Origin: CAJXZP01 sp041563475
GTDB taxonomy: Bacteria; Bacteroidota; Bacteroidia; Flavobacteriales_G; Salibacteraceae
Length of the DNA stretch: 64,000 nucleotides
Assembly: GCA_041563475.1 (NCBI GenBank)
Contig: JBFFMY010000007.1
Coordinates: 1 to 64,000, forward strand
Direction: 5' to 3'
The notes beneath the pieces are model-generated. The model made no database searches, was not told the DNA's origin, and was given only the letters and a program-made list of their open reading frames with translations. The position numbers were made by a program, and so were the translations under genes. Positions 54,778 through 62,539 of this stretch are shown here, piece after piece (position 1 is the stretch's first letter; every line of letters begins with the position of its first letter).

Positions 54778-56067
54778 TTAATAATCTAAGGAGGCTACCT
54801 TGCCTTGACGCCATGAGTCAACAGCTCTGTACCATGGGTTTTTATACACCGTAGTTCTTTCTAAAGTAAAATCATTGTTTGTGAATGGGTTATTAATCAT
54901 GGTAAAATTAAAGGTCAACGATCTATAATTGCTCTCTTCCCCATAAGTCCAACTTTCACCTTGCATAGAGCGGTACACAATGCTAGGTGGACCAAACACA
55001 ATATATATAACACCGCGATCTGTTTTCCAACCTTCTTTATAGGAGGAGAAAAAATAGTTAGCATTTTGTACTCGGTTGTAATACCCTTTAATTAATTTTT
55101 TGGCTTTGGTAGGGTCAGGACTTGTAGTTAACCAAAAATCATCTACTGCTTTTTTTGTGTTTTGGTAATTACTCAGTTTTTCAAATTCCTTTTTGGAAGT
55201 AATGAATCGAAGTGGGGATAATAATTCCTCCGGAGTATTAACTTCTGGAAACTCCTTGGAATATTGAAAAAGCGTCAACCCCGTTCGGTAATTTTCAGAA
55301 TTTAAACCAAAGTGATAAATACCCGGTTTGTTTGCCGAAAATTCTGCTACCCCATTTATTACAGGGGTTTCAAATTTAGAGTGGTTATCAAAATCAAATG
55401 GCTTAGGCGTAGAATACGAAAACGGGGGAGAAGCAATAGGGAAAATTGTATTGAAATATTTGCCTTCTAATTGTGTGAGTGATTTATCCGGACCATAAAT
55501 TATCTGAAGTTTCTCATCCGGATAAAAGTAATTTCTAAAAAGTACCGTTTCCGTTTGTTTTAAAATCACCTTAAAAAACTGTCGATTGGTAAGGTCCGAT
55601 TTGTCAATTTGAATAAAGCTAACGGTCTTTTGGCTATTGTTCAAATCTGTAGTGGATACTTTTAAAATATAATTAAAGCCTTGCTGAAGTTTTAAAGTAA
55701 ATTTTCCCTGTAATTGTTTTAATCCTTTTACAGCAATGGTGTCAAGCATTACAAATGACGAACTATCTACAATTTCTTTTGAATCGTAATCATTATGGAT
55801 TTCCCAAGCAATGCGCACCTGACTCATTTCCTTTTCTTTTGCAGAGTTTGTCACGTAGGTTAAGCCACGATTTTCAAACATAAAAAACACCTCGGTTTCT
55901 GACTCATTGGAATGAAAAACTTCAAAGCGCGGTTGAGGAACGTCCGAATTACTAGAATACATTTCCTTGAAATCTGTTTCACTTAGTGAAACACCACGTT
56001 TACAACTTGAGTTAAACCCAAGTATAACGACCAAACTACCAATTATGAATTTGCGCAGGTTATTCAT
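54778..56067 (-). CDS. GWxTD domain lipoprotein
   Basis: A 429-residue lipoprotein from the ATG at 56067; the upstream reading would add 26 polar residues before the signal and is not favoured. The signal segment FIIGSLVVILGFNSSC ends at the probable lipidated Cys22. The C-terminal part has the GWxTD motif (EGWKTDRGVIYIVFGPPSIVYRS), a domain found in exported proteins of Bacteroidota and relatives. Its function is unknown. Its start overlaps the rmuC stop by 8 bases (ATGAATAA), so they are coupled. Confidence 0.85.
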   Translation of the reverse strand: MNNLRKFIIGSLVVILGFNSSCKRGVSLSETDFKEMYSSNSDVPQPRFEVFHSNESETEVFFMFENRGLTYVTNSAKEKEMSQVRIAWEIHNDYDSKEIVDSSSFVMLDTIAVKGLKQLQGKFTLKLQQGFNYILKVSTTDLNNSQKTVSFIQIDKSDLTNRQFFKVILKQTETVLFRNYFYPDEKLQIIYGPDKSLTQLEGKYFNTIFPIASPPFSYSTPKPFDFDNHSKFETPVINGVAEFSANKPGIYHFGLNSENYRTGLTLFQYSKEFPEVNTPEELLSPLRFITSKKEFEKLSNYQNTKKAVDDFWLTTSPDPTKAKKLIKGYYNRVQNANYFFSSYKEGWKTDRGVIYIVFGPPSIVYRSMQGESWTYGEESNYRSLTFNFTMINNPFTNNDFTLERTTVYKNPWYRAVDSWRQGKVASLDY

Positions 56068-57562
56068 CTGAATCCGATTCAATAAATAAAGCATTTTGTT
56101 CTTCAATAAGTTCGGAAGGTAATGCCTTTTTTGCCTTTGCTCCAAGACTTTTTAATTTTTCCGTTTGGCTTATTACGTTTCCTTTGCCGGATGAAAGTTT
56201 GTTAAATGCGGCATCATAGGCAGATTGACTAGATTTTATTCCTTTCTCAATCTTTTGAAGATCTTCAACTAGCCCTACAAATTTGTCATATAGCGTGCCT
56301 CCAACACGGGCGATTTCCAATACATTTCGGTTTTGTCGTTCGTGTTTCCAAGTGGATTGAATTGTGCGCAAAGTGGCCAATAAAGTGGTAGGACTTACAA
56401 TGACAATGTTCTTTTCCCACGCGAAATTGAATAACTCAGTATCTTCTCGTAGGGCCACACTAAATGATGCTTCAATAGGTAGAAACATCAAAGTGAAATC
56501 TGGAGAATTATATTCAGCCGTGTCGTAATAGGTTTTTTCCCCCAGTTCTTTAATATGACTTTTTAAAGATGCTACATGAAGTTTGAGTTCTTTAAGTTGT
56601 GATACTTCATCTTCAGCGTTTACCATTCTTTGGTATGCCGTAAGTGAAACCTTTGAATCAATAATAATATGTTTATCATCGGGTAAGAAAACTACTGCAT
56701 CAGGAATTCTTCTGGAACCATCCTCACTGGTGATGTGCTCTTGCAATTTGTATTCTTGGCCTTTATTTAAACCAGAACGTTCTAATACGCGTTCCAAAAT
56801 AATCTCCCCCCAATTCCCTTGATGTTTATTACTTCCAGTTAAAGCTTTGGTGAGGTTATGGGTATCATCGCTTAATTGTTTGTTTAAAGAAACCAATTGT
56901 TCAATTTCTGTTTTTAGACGCTCTTTCGATTTTTCTTCATTCACATATTTTAGATCAATATTTTTCTTGAAGTTTTCTAAATTTTCTTTTAGCGGATCTA
57001 AAACCGTTTTTAAGGAATCAGAATTGGATTCGTTTAAGGTCTTGGTATTTTCTTTAATTAGTCGCGCTGAAATATTTTCAAATTCGGTGCTAAAGCGCTT
57101 TTCAACTTCTGCAATTTCTTTCTGTTGCTTTTTGTAATTGCTATTGATTTCTGTGAGTGCTGCTACTTGACTTGAAAGCTCACTTTTTTCGGATAGCAAT
57201 TGTTCGCGTTGTTGGGTGAGGGTTGTTTTAAGGTGAGTAAGTTCCAGATTCGATTCGGTTAAATTTTTCTCCTGGTTTGTAAGTGTTGCATTTTCAGAGG
57301 TAAGGGAGGTTACTTTTAAGTTAGATTCATGGAGATCGGAAAGTGCTTTGTTTTTTTGCTCTGTAGCTGAATTTAGTTCGGATTGTAAAGTTGCCTTTTC
57401 AATTTCTAGATTACGGATAATATCTTGTTTTTCAGAAATGGTTCTTTCTAAGGTGGTTGTATCCGCGGTTTCATTTTTAGAAGCAAGCAACTTCACCAAA
57501 ATAAAGGTGATTACCACTCCCGTGATTAATCCAATAAGTATATTTAAACTATCCATTTCCAA
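56060..57562 (-). CDS. rmuC: DNA recombination protein RmuC
   Basis: 500 residues. One N-terminal transmembrane helix (about 5-25) is followed by a long coiled coil (about 30-200). The RmuC nuclease-like domain (about 230-470) has HQGNWGEIILERVLERSGL, IIDSKVSLTAYQRMV and FLPIEASFSVALRED. RmuC limits inversions at short inverted repeats. The coiled coil is of the usual length. Second-last gene before the GWxTD lipoprotein in a minus-strand run. Confidence 0.93.
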   Translation of the reverse strand: MEMDSLNILIGLITGVVITFILVKLLASKNETADTTTLERTISEKQDIIRNLEIEKATLQSELNSATEQKNKALSDLHESNLKVTSLTSENATLTNQEKNLTESNLELTHLKTTLTQQREQLLSEKSELSSQVAALTEINSNYKKQQKEIAEVEKRFSTEFENISARLIKENTKTLNESNSDSLKTVLDPLKENLENFKKNIDLKYVNEEKSKERLKTEIEQLVSLNKQLSDDTHNLTKALTGSNKHQGNWGEIILERVLERSGLNKGQEYKLQEHITSEDGSRRIPDAVVFLPDDKHIIIDSKVSLTAYQRMVNAEDEVSQLKELKLHVASLKSHIKELGEKTYYDTAEYNSPDFTLMFLPIEASFSVALREDTELFNFAWEKNIVIVSPTTLLATLRTIQSTWKHERQNRNVLEIARVGGTLYDKFVGLVEDLQKIEKGIKSSQSAYDAAFNKLSSGKGNVISQTEKLKSLGAKAKKALPSELIEEQNALFIESDSDE

Positions 57563-57587
57563 TTTTTATCGGTGGCAAAGGTACGAG

Positions 57588-59324
57588 TTAGAAAAAGTTT
57601 ACAAACCCAAAATGTATTTTACCTGTTTTAAAATTTATGGGATTATTAAACTGACTTCCCAGAGCGTAATTAAGAGAAAACATACCCACATTGGTTTCAA
57701 AGGTAATTCCCGCTCCAAAACCATAGGGAGTATCTGTTTGGAAGTTTGTAATTGCATTTTTTTCATACCAACCTATATCTGCAAAGACGCTAATTCTGGA
57801 TTTCTCGTCCAGTAGAAATCTGTATTCAATGGTGGTGATTGCAAATGATGAACTTAAGATGGACTGTTCATCAAAGCCTCGAATAGAATTTAGACCACCA
57901 ATTCTGAATAATTGATTTTCTACCAAATTATCGGAAAGCTTTACTGCAGAGTTCACCTGAATTAGGATTGTACTGCTTCTCGAAATAGGTTGAAAATAGC
58001 TGACTTTAATTTCTCCTTCAAGTAGGTTAGATTCCAATAAAACGGAATCATAGTTTACATGTTCTAATCCCGGGTTTTGAATTATTTTATTTTTTCCAGC
58101 TCCACCTTGCAGATCTAGCAACCACCCTTTGTAAGGATTGAAAATATTCTGAACAAAACTTCCTGTAAACCCGATACCATAACTATTGTTGTTTGCATCA
58201 TTGAAATTAGGTATATCGGTTCTGTTTTGATAATTATAAGTAGAAATTAAAGAGGTTCTGAACTGGTTGTAAAAGGCTCTAAACCGTGTGCCATTGTACA
58301 AAGTAAATGGCAGAGTGAATTGCTGCTCTACATTATTATAAGTGGTATCTTGACGGTAAATGTCTAAAAAGTAGCCAAAACCGATTGGGGTTTTAAATAA
58401 AAATGGAATATCAATGGACGCATTTATTTCTTGCGTTTGGTCTTGTAGTCTTTGCCATCTTAAATTGAGACGTTCCCCTTGACTAACAATATTTCCTAAG
58501 CTTATTTTCACATCTCCAGTAATAACCACGCCATCATTATCTGGTTGAGGTTGAAGGCCCAAAATACCATCAAATAAATTTGCTTTTTTAGGTTTAAGCG
58601 TTAGAATTATTTTGCAAGTTTTATCCGTGAAAATTACCTCGTATGGAAGTAGTTCATCCATAAACGGGTTTTCATTAATTCGCTTTCCAATATTTTTCAC
58701 TACGCGTTCCTCATATGGTTGATGAGACTTTATGCGGATTATATTTTCAATATAGTTTTTGTTTAGGCGAACAGGCTCGCCAATTATTTCAATACTATCA
58801 ATCACGTAATATTGGTTTTTTGTTAGAAGAACTTCGGCTTCAATTTCGTTTCCATTAATCAAAAAATTAGCTAGTTTGATTTCAGCGAATGGGTAACCGG
58901 TGTTTTCCAGATAGGTGAGTGCCTTCTCAAAAAAGGAACTTATCTGTTGCGGATTAAAGGGCTTTTCCAAAAACTGTTTATCTCTAAATCCAGTGCGACT
59001 TAATAATTCCTCATCTATGGAATCTGTATGGAGTTTAACCCATTCAAATTTTTGACCTCTATATATATATGCAGTTTTTTGGATAGAGTCACCTGTTAAA
59101 CTATCGATGGCAGCCGATAAGTATCCACTACGTTGTAAGGCGGATAAATATTTTTTTAAACTCAACTGAATTTCATATGTGGTATTATAGGTTTTGGAAA
59201 TGGGTGGCTTAATAGGTAACTCTATTTGCTCTACAGACTGCACATTCAGAATAATTCCCTTTTGCGCAAATGCAGAAAAGTGAAATAGGAAAACTATAAT
59301 ATATATGTAGGACCTTTTTATCAA
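57588..59324 (-). CDS. Omp85-family outer membrane protein (BamA/TamA-like)
   Basis: 578 residues with a signal peptide (cut near AFAQ). An N-terminal POTRA-like part (about 25-260, for example YYVIDSIEIIGEPVRLNKNYIENI) is followed by a C-terminal 16-strand barrel-like half with RIGGLNSIRGFDEQS, the Omp85 loop L6 (RGF) motif. It ends in Phe-Phe, a beta-signal. It is shorter than BamA (about 800), so it is more likely a TamA-type or other accessory translocator. It is sandwiched between ung and rmuC with gaps of 4 and 25 bases. Confidence 0.85.
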   Translation of the reverse strand: MIKRSYIYIIVFLFHFSAFAQKGIILNVQSVEQIELPIKPPISKTYNTTYEIQLSLKKYLSALQRSGYLSAAIDSLTGDSIQKTAYIYRGQKFEWVKLHTDSIDEELLSRTGFRDKQFLEKPFNPQQISSFFEKALTYLENTGYPFAEIKLANFLINGNEIEAEVLLTKNQYYVIDSIEIIGEPVRLNKNYIENIIRIKSHQPYEERVVKNIGKRINENPFMDELLPYEVIFTDKTCKIILTLKPKKANLFDGILGLQPQPDNDGVVITGDVKISLGNIVSQGERLNLRWQRLQDQTQEINASIDIPFLFKTPIGFGYFLDIYRQDTTYNNVEQQFTLPFTLYNGTRFRAFYNQFRTSLISTYNYQNRTDIPNFNDANNNSYGIGFTGSFVQNIFNPYKGWLLDLQGGAGKNKIIQNPGLEHVNYDSVLLESNLLEGEIKVSYFQPISRSSTILIQVNSAVKLSDNLVENQLFRIGGLNSIRGFDEQSILSSSFAITTIEYRFLLDEKSRISVFADIGWYEKNAITNFQTDTPYGFGAGITFETNVGMFSLNYALGSQFNNPINFKTGKIHFGFVNFF

Positions 59325-59328
59325 AACA

Positions 59329-60021
59329 TTATTCTATTCTCCAGTCAACGGGAGTTTGCTTAGTTTCTTGCAAATAAGTATTAGTTTTTGAAAATGGTTG
59401 GCTGCCAAAAAAACCATGACGGGCAGCAAAGGGAGAGGGGTGAGGAGAGGAGAGTACAAGATGTTTATCTGAATCAATCAATTCGGCCTTTTGTTTGGCG
59501 TAGTATCCCCAAAGAATAAAAACTACATTTTCTTTTTTATCTGAAATAGCTTTTATGGTTGCATCCGTAAACTGTTCCCAGCCTTTTCCTTTGTGTGAGT
59601 TAGGCTGGCCCTGTTCAACGGTTAATACAGCATTTAATAAAAACACACCTTGATTTGCCCAAGAAGTTAATTCGCCCATAAATTTATCCGGGGCTTTAAT
59701 TCCGATATCCGATTCTAACTCCTTAAATATATTTCTCAAAGATGGTGGTTGTCGTATTCCTTTCAATACAGAAAAGCTTAAACCATGTGCTTGTCCAAAT
59801 CCATGATATGGATCTTGACCGAGAATAACCACCTTAACATTTTTGAACGGAGTTAAATTGTACGTATTGAAAACATCCCTTTCGTTTGGGAAAATTGTTT
59901 TATGAGCTCTTTGTTCGTTTAAAAACGAAATCAGGTTTTTGAAAGAAAATTTTGCAAACTCGTCATTTAGGACGTCCATCCAATCGGGATTTAGTCCGAA
60001 AACAGTCATTTTAGTGCTCAT
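59329..60021 (-). CDS. ung: Uracil-DNA glycosylase
   Basis: Removes uracil from DNA in base excision repair. 230 residues. The water-activating motif GQDPYH has Asp70, and His194 is in HPSPFAARHGFFGS, the DNA-intercalation loop. FLLNAVLTVEQGQPNSHKGKGWEQF is typical. First gene of the minus-strand run to rlmB. Confidence 0.97.
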   Translation of the reverse strand: MSTKMTVFGLNPDWMDVLNDEFAKFSFKNLISFLNEQRAHKTIFPNERDVFNTYNLTPFKNVKVVILGQDPYHGFGQAHGLSFSVLKGIRQPPSLRNIFKELESDIGIKAPDKFMGELTSWANQGVFLLNAVLTVEQGQPNSHKGKGWEQFTDATIKAISDKKENVVFILWGYYAKQKAELIDSDKHLVLSSPHPSPFAARHGFFGSQPFSKTNTYLQETKQTPVDWRIE

Positions 60022-60030
60022 TGATAGTTA

Positions 60031-60062
60031 ATTGTGAACAATTGAATCTATATTGCAATATA
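60031..60062. repeat. Palindromes in the ung-lipoprotein divergent gap
   Basis: ATTGTGAACAAT at 60031-60042 is a 5-2-5 dyad, and TATATTGCAATATA at 60049-60062 is a perfect 14-bp palindrome. They lie 10 to 41 bases before the ung start and may be operators or hairpins of its leader. Confidence 0.5.
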
Positions 60063-60095
60063 ACGACAATAATTGTTTCAAGTAGTGGTTATATA

Positions 60096-60124
60096 TTTGT
60101 TTTAATATTTTATCAGTAATTTCG
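60096..60124 (+). promoter_or_regulatory. Promoter of the small lipoprotein-YtxJ pair
   Basis: TTTG (60096-60099), 17-base spacer and TAATTTCG (60117-60124), one mismatch to TAnnTTTG. The ATG of the small gene is 26 bases downstream. Confidence 0.45.
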
Positions 60125-60150
60125 CACTCTGCGACTAACAAACTATAATT

Positions 60151-60279
60151 ATGAAAAAACTAGGATTTGTATTTATCGCGATTTTTGCTTTAGGACTAAT
60201 CGGGTTATCATCGTGTTCGCAAGGACACAGATGTGCAGCTTATGGAACCACCTACCAGGCTGGAGGATATCATAAATAA
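60151..60279 (+). CDS. 42-residue lipoprotein
   Basis: A very small gene: MKKLGFVFIAIFALGLIGLSSC then a short Gly/Tyr/His-rich tail (SQGHRCAAYGTTYQAGGYHK). The N-terminus is a clear signal with lipobox LSSC, so the mature part is only about 20 residues on a lipid anchor, with one further Cys in RCAAYG. Small Bacteroidota lipoproteins ending in C.AYG are a recurring type with no known role. It starts 26 bases after a promoter and is followed after 5 bases by the YtxJ gene. Confidence 0.8.
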   Translation: MKKLGFVFIAIFALGLIGLSSCSQGHRCAAYGTTYQAGGYHK

Positions 60280-60284
60280 GGATT

Positions 60285-60608
60285 ATGAACTGGCGAAAGC
60301 TAATTTCAATATCTGAATTTGACCATATTTTAATGCAGAGTCTAACCCAAGGCTCTGCATTTATTTTGTTCAAACATTCTACCCGCTGTATAGTTAGTAA
60401 AATGGCCTTGCGGTCGTTTGAAGCGGATTTTAAAAGTGATGTCCCCGCTTATTTTGTAGATTTAATCCAATACCGCGAACTCTCCAATTACATTGCGAAA
60501 AAAACGGAAGTCCATCACCAGTCCCCCCAAGTTATTGCAATTAAAAACGGTGAGGTAACCTATCATGAATCCCATTATAGTATTTGTGCTTCCTCTTCTG
60601 TAATGTAA
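60285..60608 (+). CDS. YtxJ-type bacilliredoxin (DUF2847)
   Basis: 107 residues, thioredoxin-like. FKHSTRCIVSKMALRSFE carries a single active-site Cys35, and DLIQYRELSNYIAKKTEVHHQSPQVIAIKNG is the conserved half with the cis-Pro. The family is proposed to strip bacillithiol from proteins, which fits bacillithiol use in Bacteroidota. Cytoplasmic, no signal. Follows the small lipoprotein gene after 5 bases, so likely cotranscribed. Confidence 0.87.
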   Translation: MNWRKLISISEFDHILMQSLTQGSAFILFKHSTRCIVSKMALRSFEADFKSDVPAYFVDLIQYRELSNYIAKKTEVHHQSPQVIAIKNGEVTYHESHYSICASSSVM

Positions 60609-60656
60609 TAGATTGATTATTTTAACAAAGTCCTAACCCTTCTACCATTTTTCACG

Positions 60657-60687
60657 TTGATATACCAATAAAAAAGGGCTATTTTTG
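60657..60687 (+). promoter_or_regulatory. Promoter of the exported protein before lipA
   Basis: TTG (60657-60659), 20-base spacer, TATTTTTG (60680-60687) match the TTG-N19-TAnnTTTG pattern closely. The GTG start is 17 bases downstream. Confidence 0.6.
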
Positions 60688-60704
60688 TAAACCTTCAAAA
60701 AAAC

Positions 60705-61442
60705 GTGAAATCAATATTTTCCATACTGTTTATACTGGGTTTTTTATCCGCAGGCTTTTCTCAAGAATTGAAGAGTCAAGAAGATATTAAACTTTACTAC
60801 CGTTCGAGTGTAGCCTATGGTTTATCGTTGCATACCGAAGGATGGGGAGTTAGTTTCAAGTATCAACAACATCGCTCGTATAAGGATAAGCGTTTTTACA
60901 GTTTTGAATTTCAAAAGCTAAAGCATCCTAAAGAGCAAAAGGTTTTCAATGCCTTTGATGATAATGCCAAGGGGTTTTATTACGGAAAAGTAAATGCGCT
61001 CACCAACGCTCGGTTTGGAATAGGGGGGCAGCATGCCTTAGCTACCAAAGAAATTAAAAAGGGTGTCCAAATTGCTTATGTATACAGCGCGGGATTCAAT
61101 TTAGGTCTTCAAAAACCTATTTATTTAGAAGTGTATGACATCGATGGGAATAACAGAATAGTTACCGAACGATACGATCCAGAAATTCATACTATTGGTA
61201 CGATATATGGTCGCGCAAGTTTTACAAATGGAATTAATGAGATATCTTTTGTTCCAGGAATTTTCGCGAAATTCGGATTCAATTTTGAGTATTCTCCCTA
61301 CGATGAAAAACTTAAGGCTGTTGAAGTAGGTGTAGCCCTAGATTTGTTTTATAAAGAAGTGCCTTTAATGTATAATGCCTACAACAATCAATATTGGGTT
61401 ACCTTTTATTTGATGTTTGAAATAGGTAAAAAAATAGAATAA
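60705..61442 (+). CDS. Exported protein of unknown function, probably outer membrane barrel
   Basis: 245 residues from a GTG; there is no nearby ATG and the GTG gives a clean signal peptide (cut after GFSQ at 20). The mature chain alternates polar and aromatic residues as beta strands do (WGVSFKYQQHRSY, YSFEFQKLKH, FYLMFEIGKKIE), suggesting a small beta-barrel. I do not recognise a family. It precedes lipA by 7 bases and shares its promoter. Confidence 0.65.
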   Translation: MKSIFSILFILGFLSAGFSQELKSQEDIKLYYRSSVAYGLSLHTEGWGVSFKYQQHRSYKDKRFYSFEFQKLKHPKEQKVFNAFDDNAKGFYYGKVNALTNARFGIGGQHALATKEIKKGVQIAYVYSAGFNLGLQKPIYLEVYDIDGNNRIVTERYDPEIHTIGTIYGRASFTNGINEISFVPGIFAKFGFNFEYSPYDEKLKAVEVGVALDLFYKEVPLMYNAYNNQYWVTFYLMFEIGKKIE

Positions 61443-61449
61443 GAAGAGT

Positions 61450-62349
61450 ATGGAGCCAGGAACGGTTAAACCAGTAAATTGGGAAAGACTTAATCCGGAG
61501 GGAAAAATTTCACCAAAAAAACCAGATTGGTTACGTGTGAAATTACCTATAGGAGAGGGGTATAAAAAGGTTAGAGGTATTGTAGGTGAGCATCAATTGC
61601 ATACCATTTGTGAAAGTGGAAACTGTCCAAACATGGGAGAGTGTTGGGGAGCAGGAACAGCTACCTTTATGATTTTGGGGAATATTTGTACCCGTTCATG
61701 TGGGTTTTGTAATGTGTCAACTGGAATGCCATTACCGGCAGATTTCAAGGAGCCGATGCGTGTTGCAAGTTCGGTATTGCTGATGGGAGTTAAACATTGT
61801 GTAATAACATCTGTTGATCGAGATGACTTGAATGATGGGGGTTCAATAATTTGGGCCGATACTGTAAATAAAGTTAGAGAATTAAGTCCGGAAACAACCA
61901 TGGAAACTTTGATTCCTGATTTTGCAGGTAAATGGGACAACCTTCAAAGAATAATTGACGTGGCACCTGAAATTGTGTCACATAATTTGGAAACAGTTCG
62001 AAGATTGACCAAGGAAGTTAGGATTCAGGCAAAGTATGATAGAAGTTTAGAAGTTTTATTGCGATTGAAAGAAGGGGGCATGAAAACCAAAAGTGGAATC
62101 ATGTTAGGCCTTGGTGAGACAGAGGAAGAGGTGATTGAGACGATGCAAGATTTGGCCAATGTTAAAGTAGATGTTTTAACTATTGGGCAATATTTACAAC
62201 CTACCCGAGCCCACCTTCCGGTCGAAAAGTTCGTTACTCCTAGTGAGTTCGACAACTTTAAGGAAATTGGTCTTAAAATGGGTTTCCGATTTGTGGAAAG
62301 TGGACCATTAGTTAGATCATCCTACCACGCTGAAAAACATTTGTTCTAA
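61450..62349 (+). CDS. lipA: Lipoyl synthase
   Basis: Radical SAM enzyme that inserts sulfur into octanoyl groups to make lipoyl cofactor for 2-oxoacid dehydrogenases. 299 residues. CESGNCPNMGECW holds the auxiliary cluster, and CTRSCGFCNV the radical SAM CxxxCxxC. VKVDVLTIGQYLQPT and ESGPLVRSSYHAE near the end are diagnostic. lipB is not adjacent. Confidence 0.97.
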   Translation: MEPGTVKPVNWERLNPEGKISPKKPDWLRVKLPIGEGYKKVRGIVGEHQLHTICESGNCPNMGECWGAGTATFMILGNICTRSCGFCNVSTGMPLPADFKEPMRVASSVLLMGVKHCVITSVDRDDLNDGGSIIWADTVNKVRELSPETTMETLIPDFAGKWDNLQRIIDVAPEIVSHNLETVRRLTKEVRIQAKYDRSLEVLLRLKEGGMKTKSGIMLGLGETEEEVIETMQDLANVKVDVLTIGQYLQPTRAHLPVEKFVTPSEFDNFKEIGLKMGFRFVESGPLVRSSYHAEKHLF

Positions 62350-62539
62350 GCGAAAAAATACTGGGGGAGAAACTCCATTTTATAATTTAATATTTATTTT
62401 TTTGGATTGTAAAAAAAAGTTAATTTGCCCCACTTTAAAGGAAACTGAAGGGTTTCATATTTAAGAAAGAAATTTTAGGTTCTATGCATTGATTTTTAGA
62501 TGGATAGAATTAGAATAAAAAGAGAATAAAAATAGTTTT

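Noticed and set aside
57348..57815. Plus-strand open frame opposite rmuC and the Omp85 gene
   Set aside because: Antisense to two good genes, no signature.
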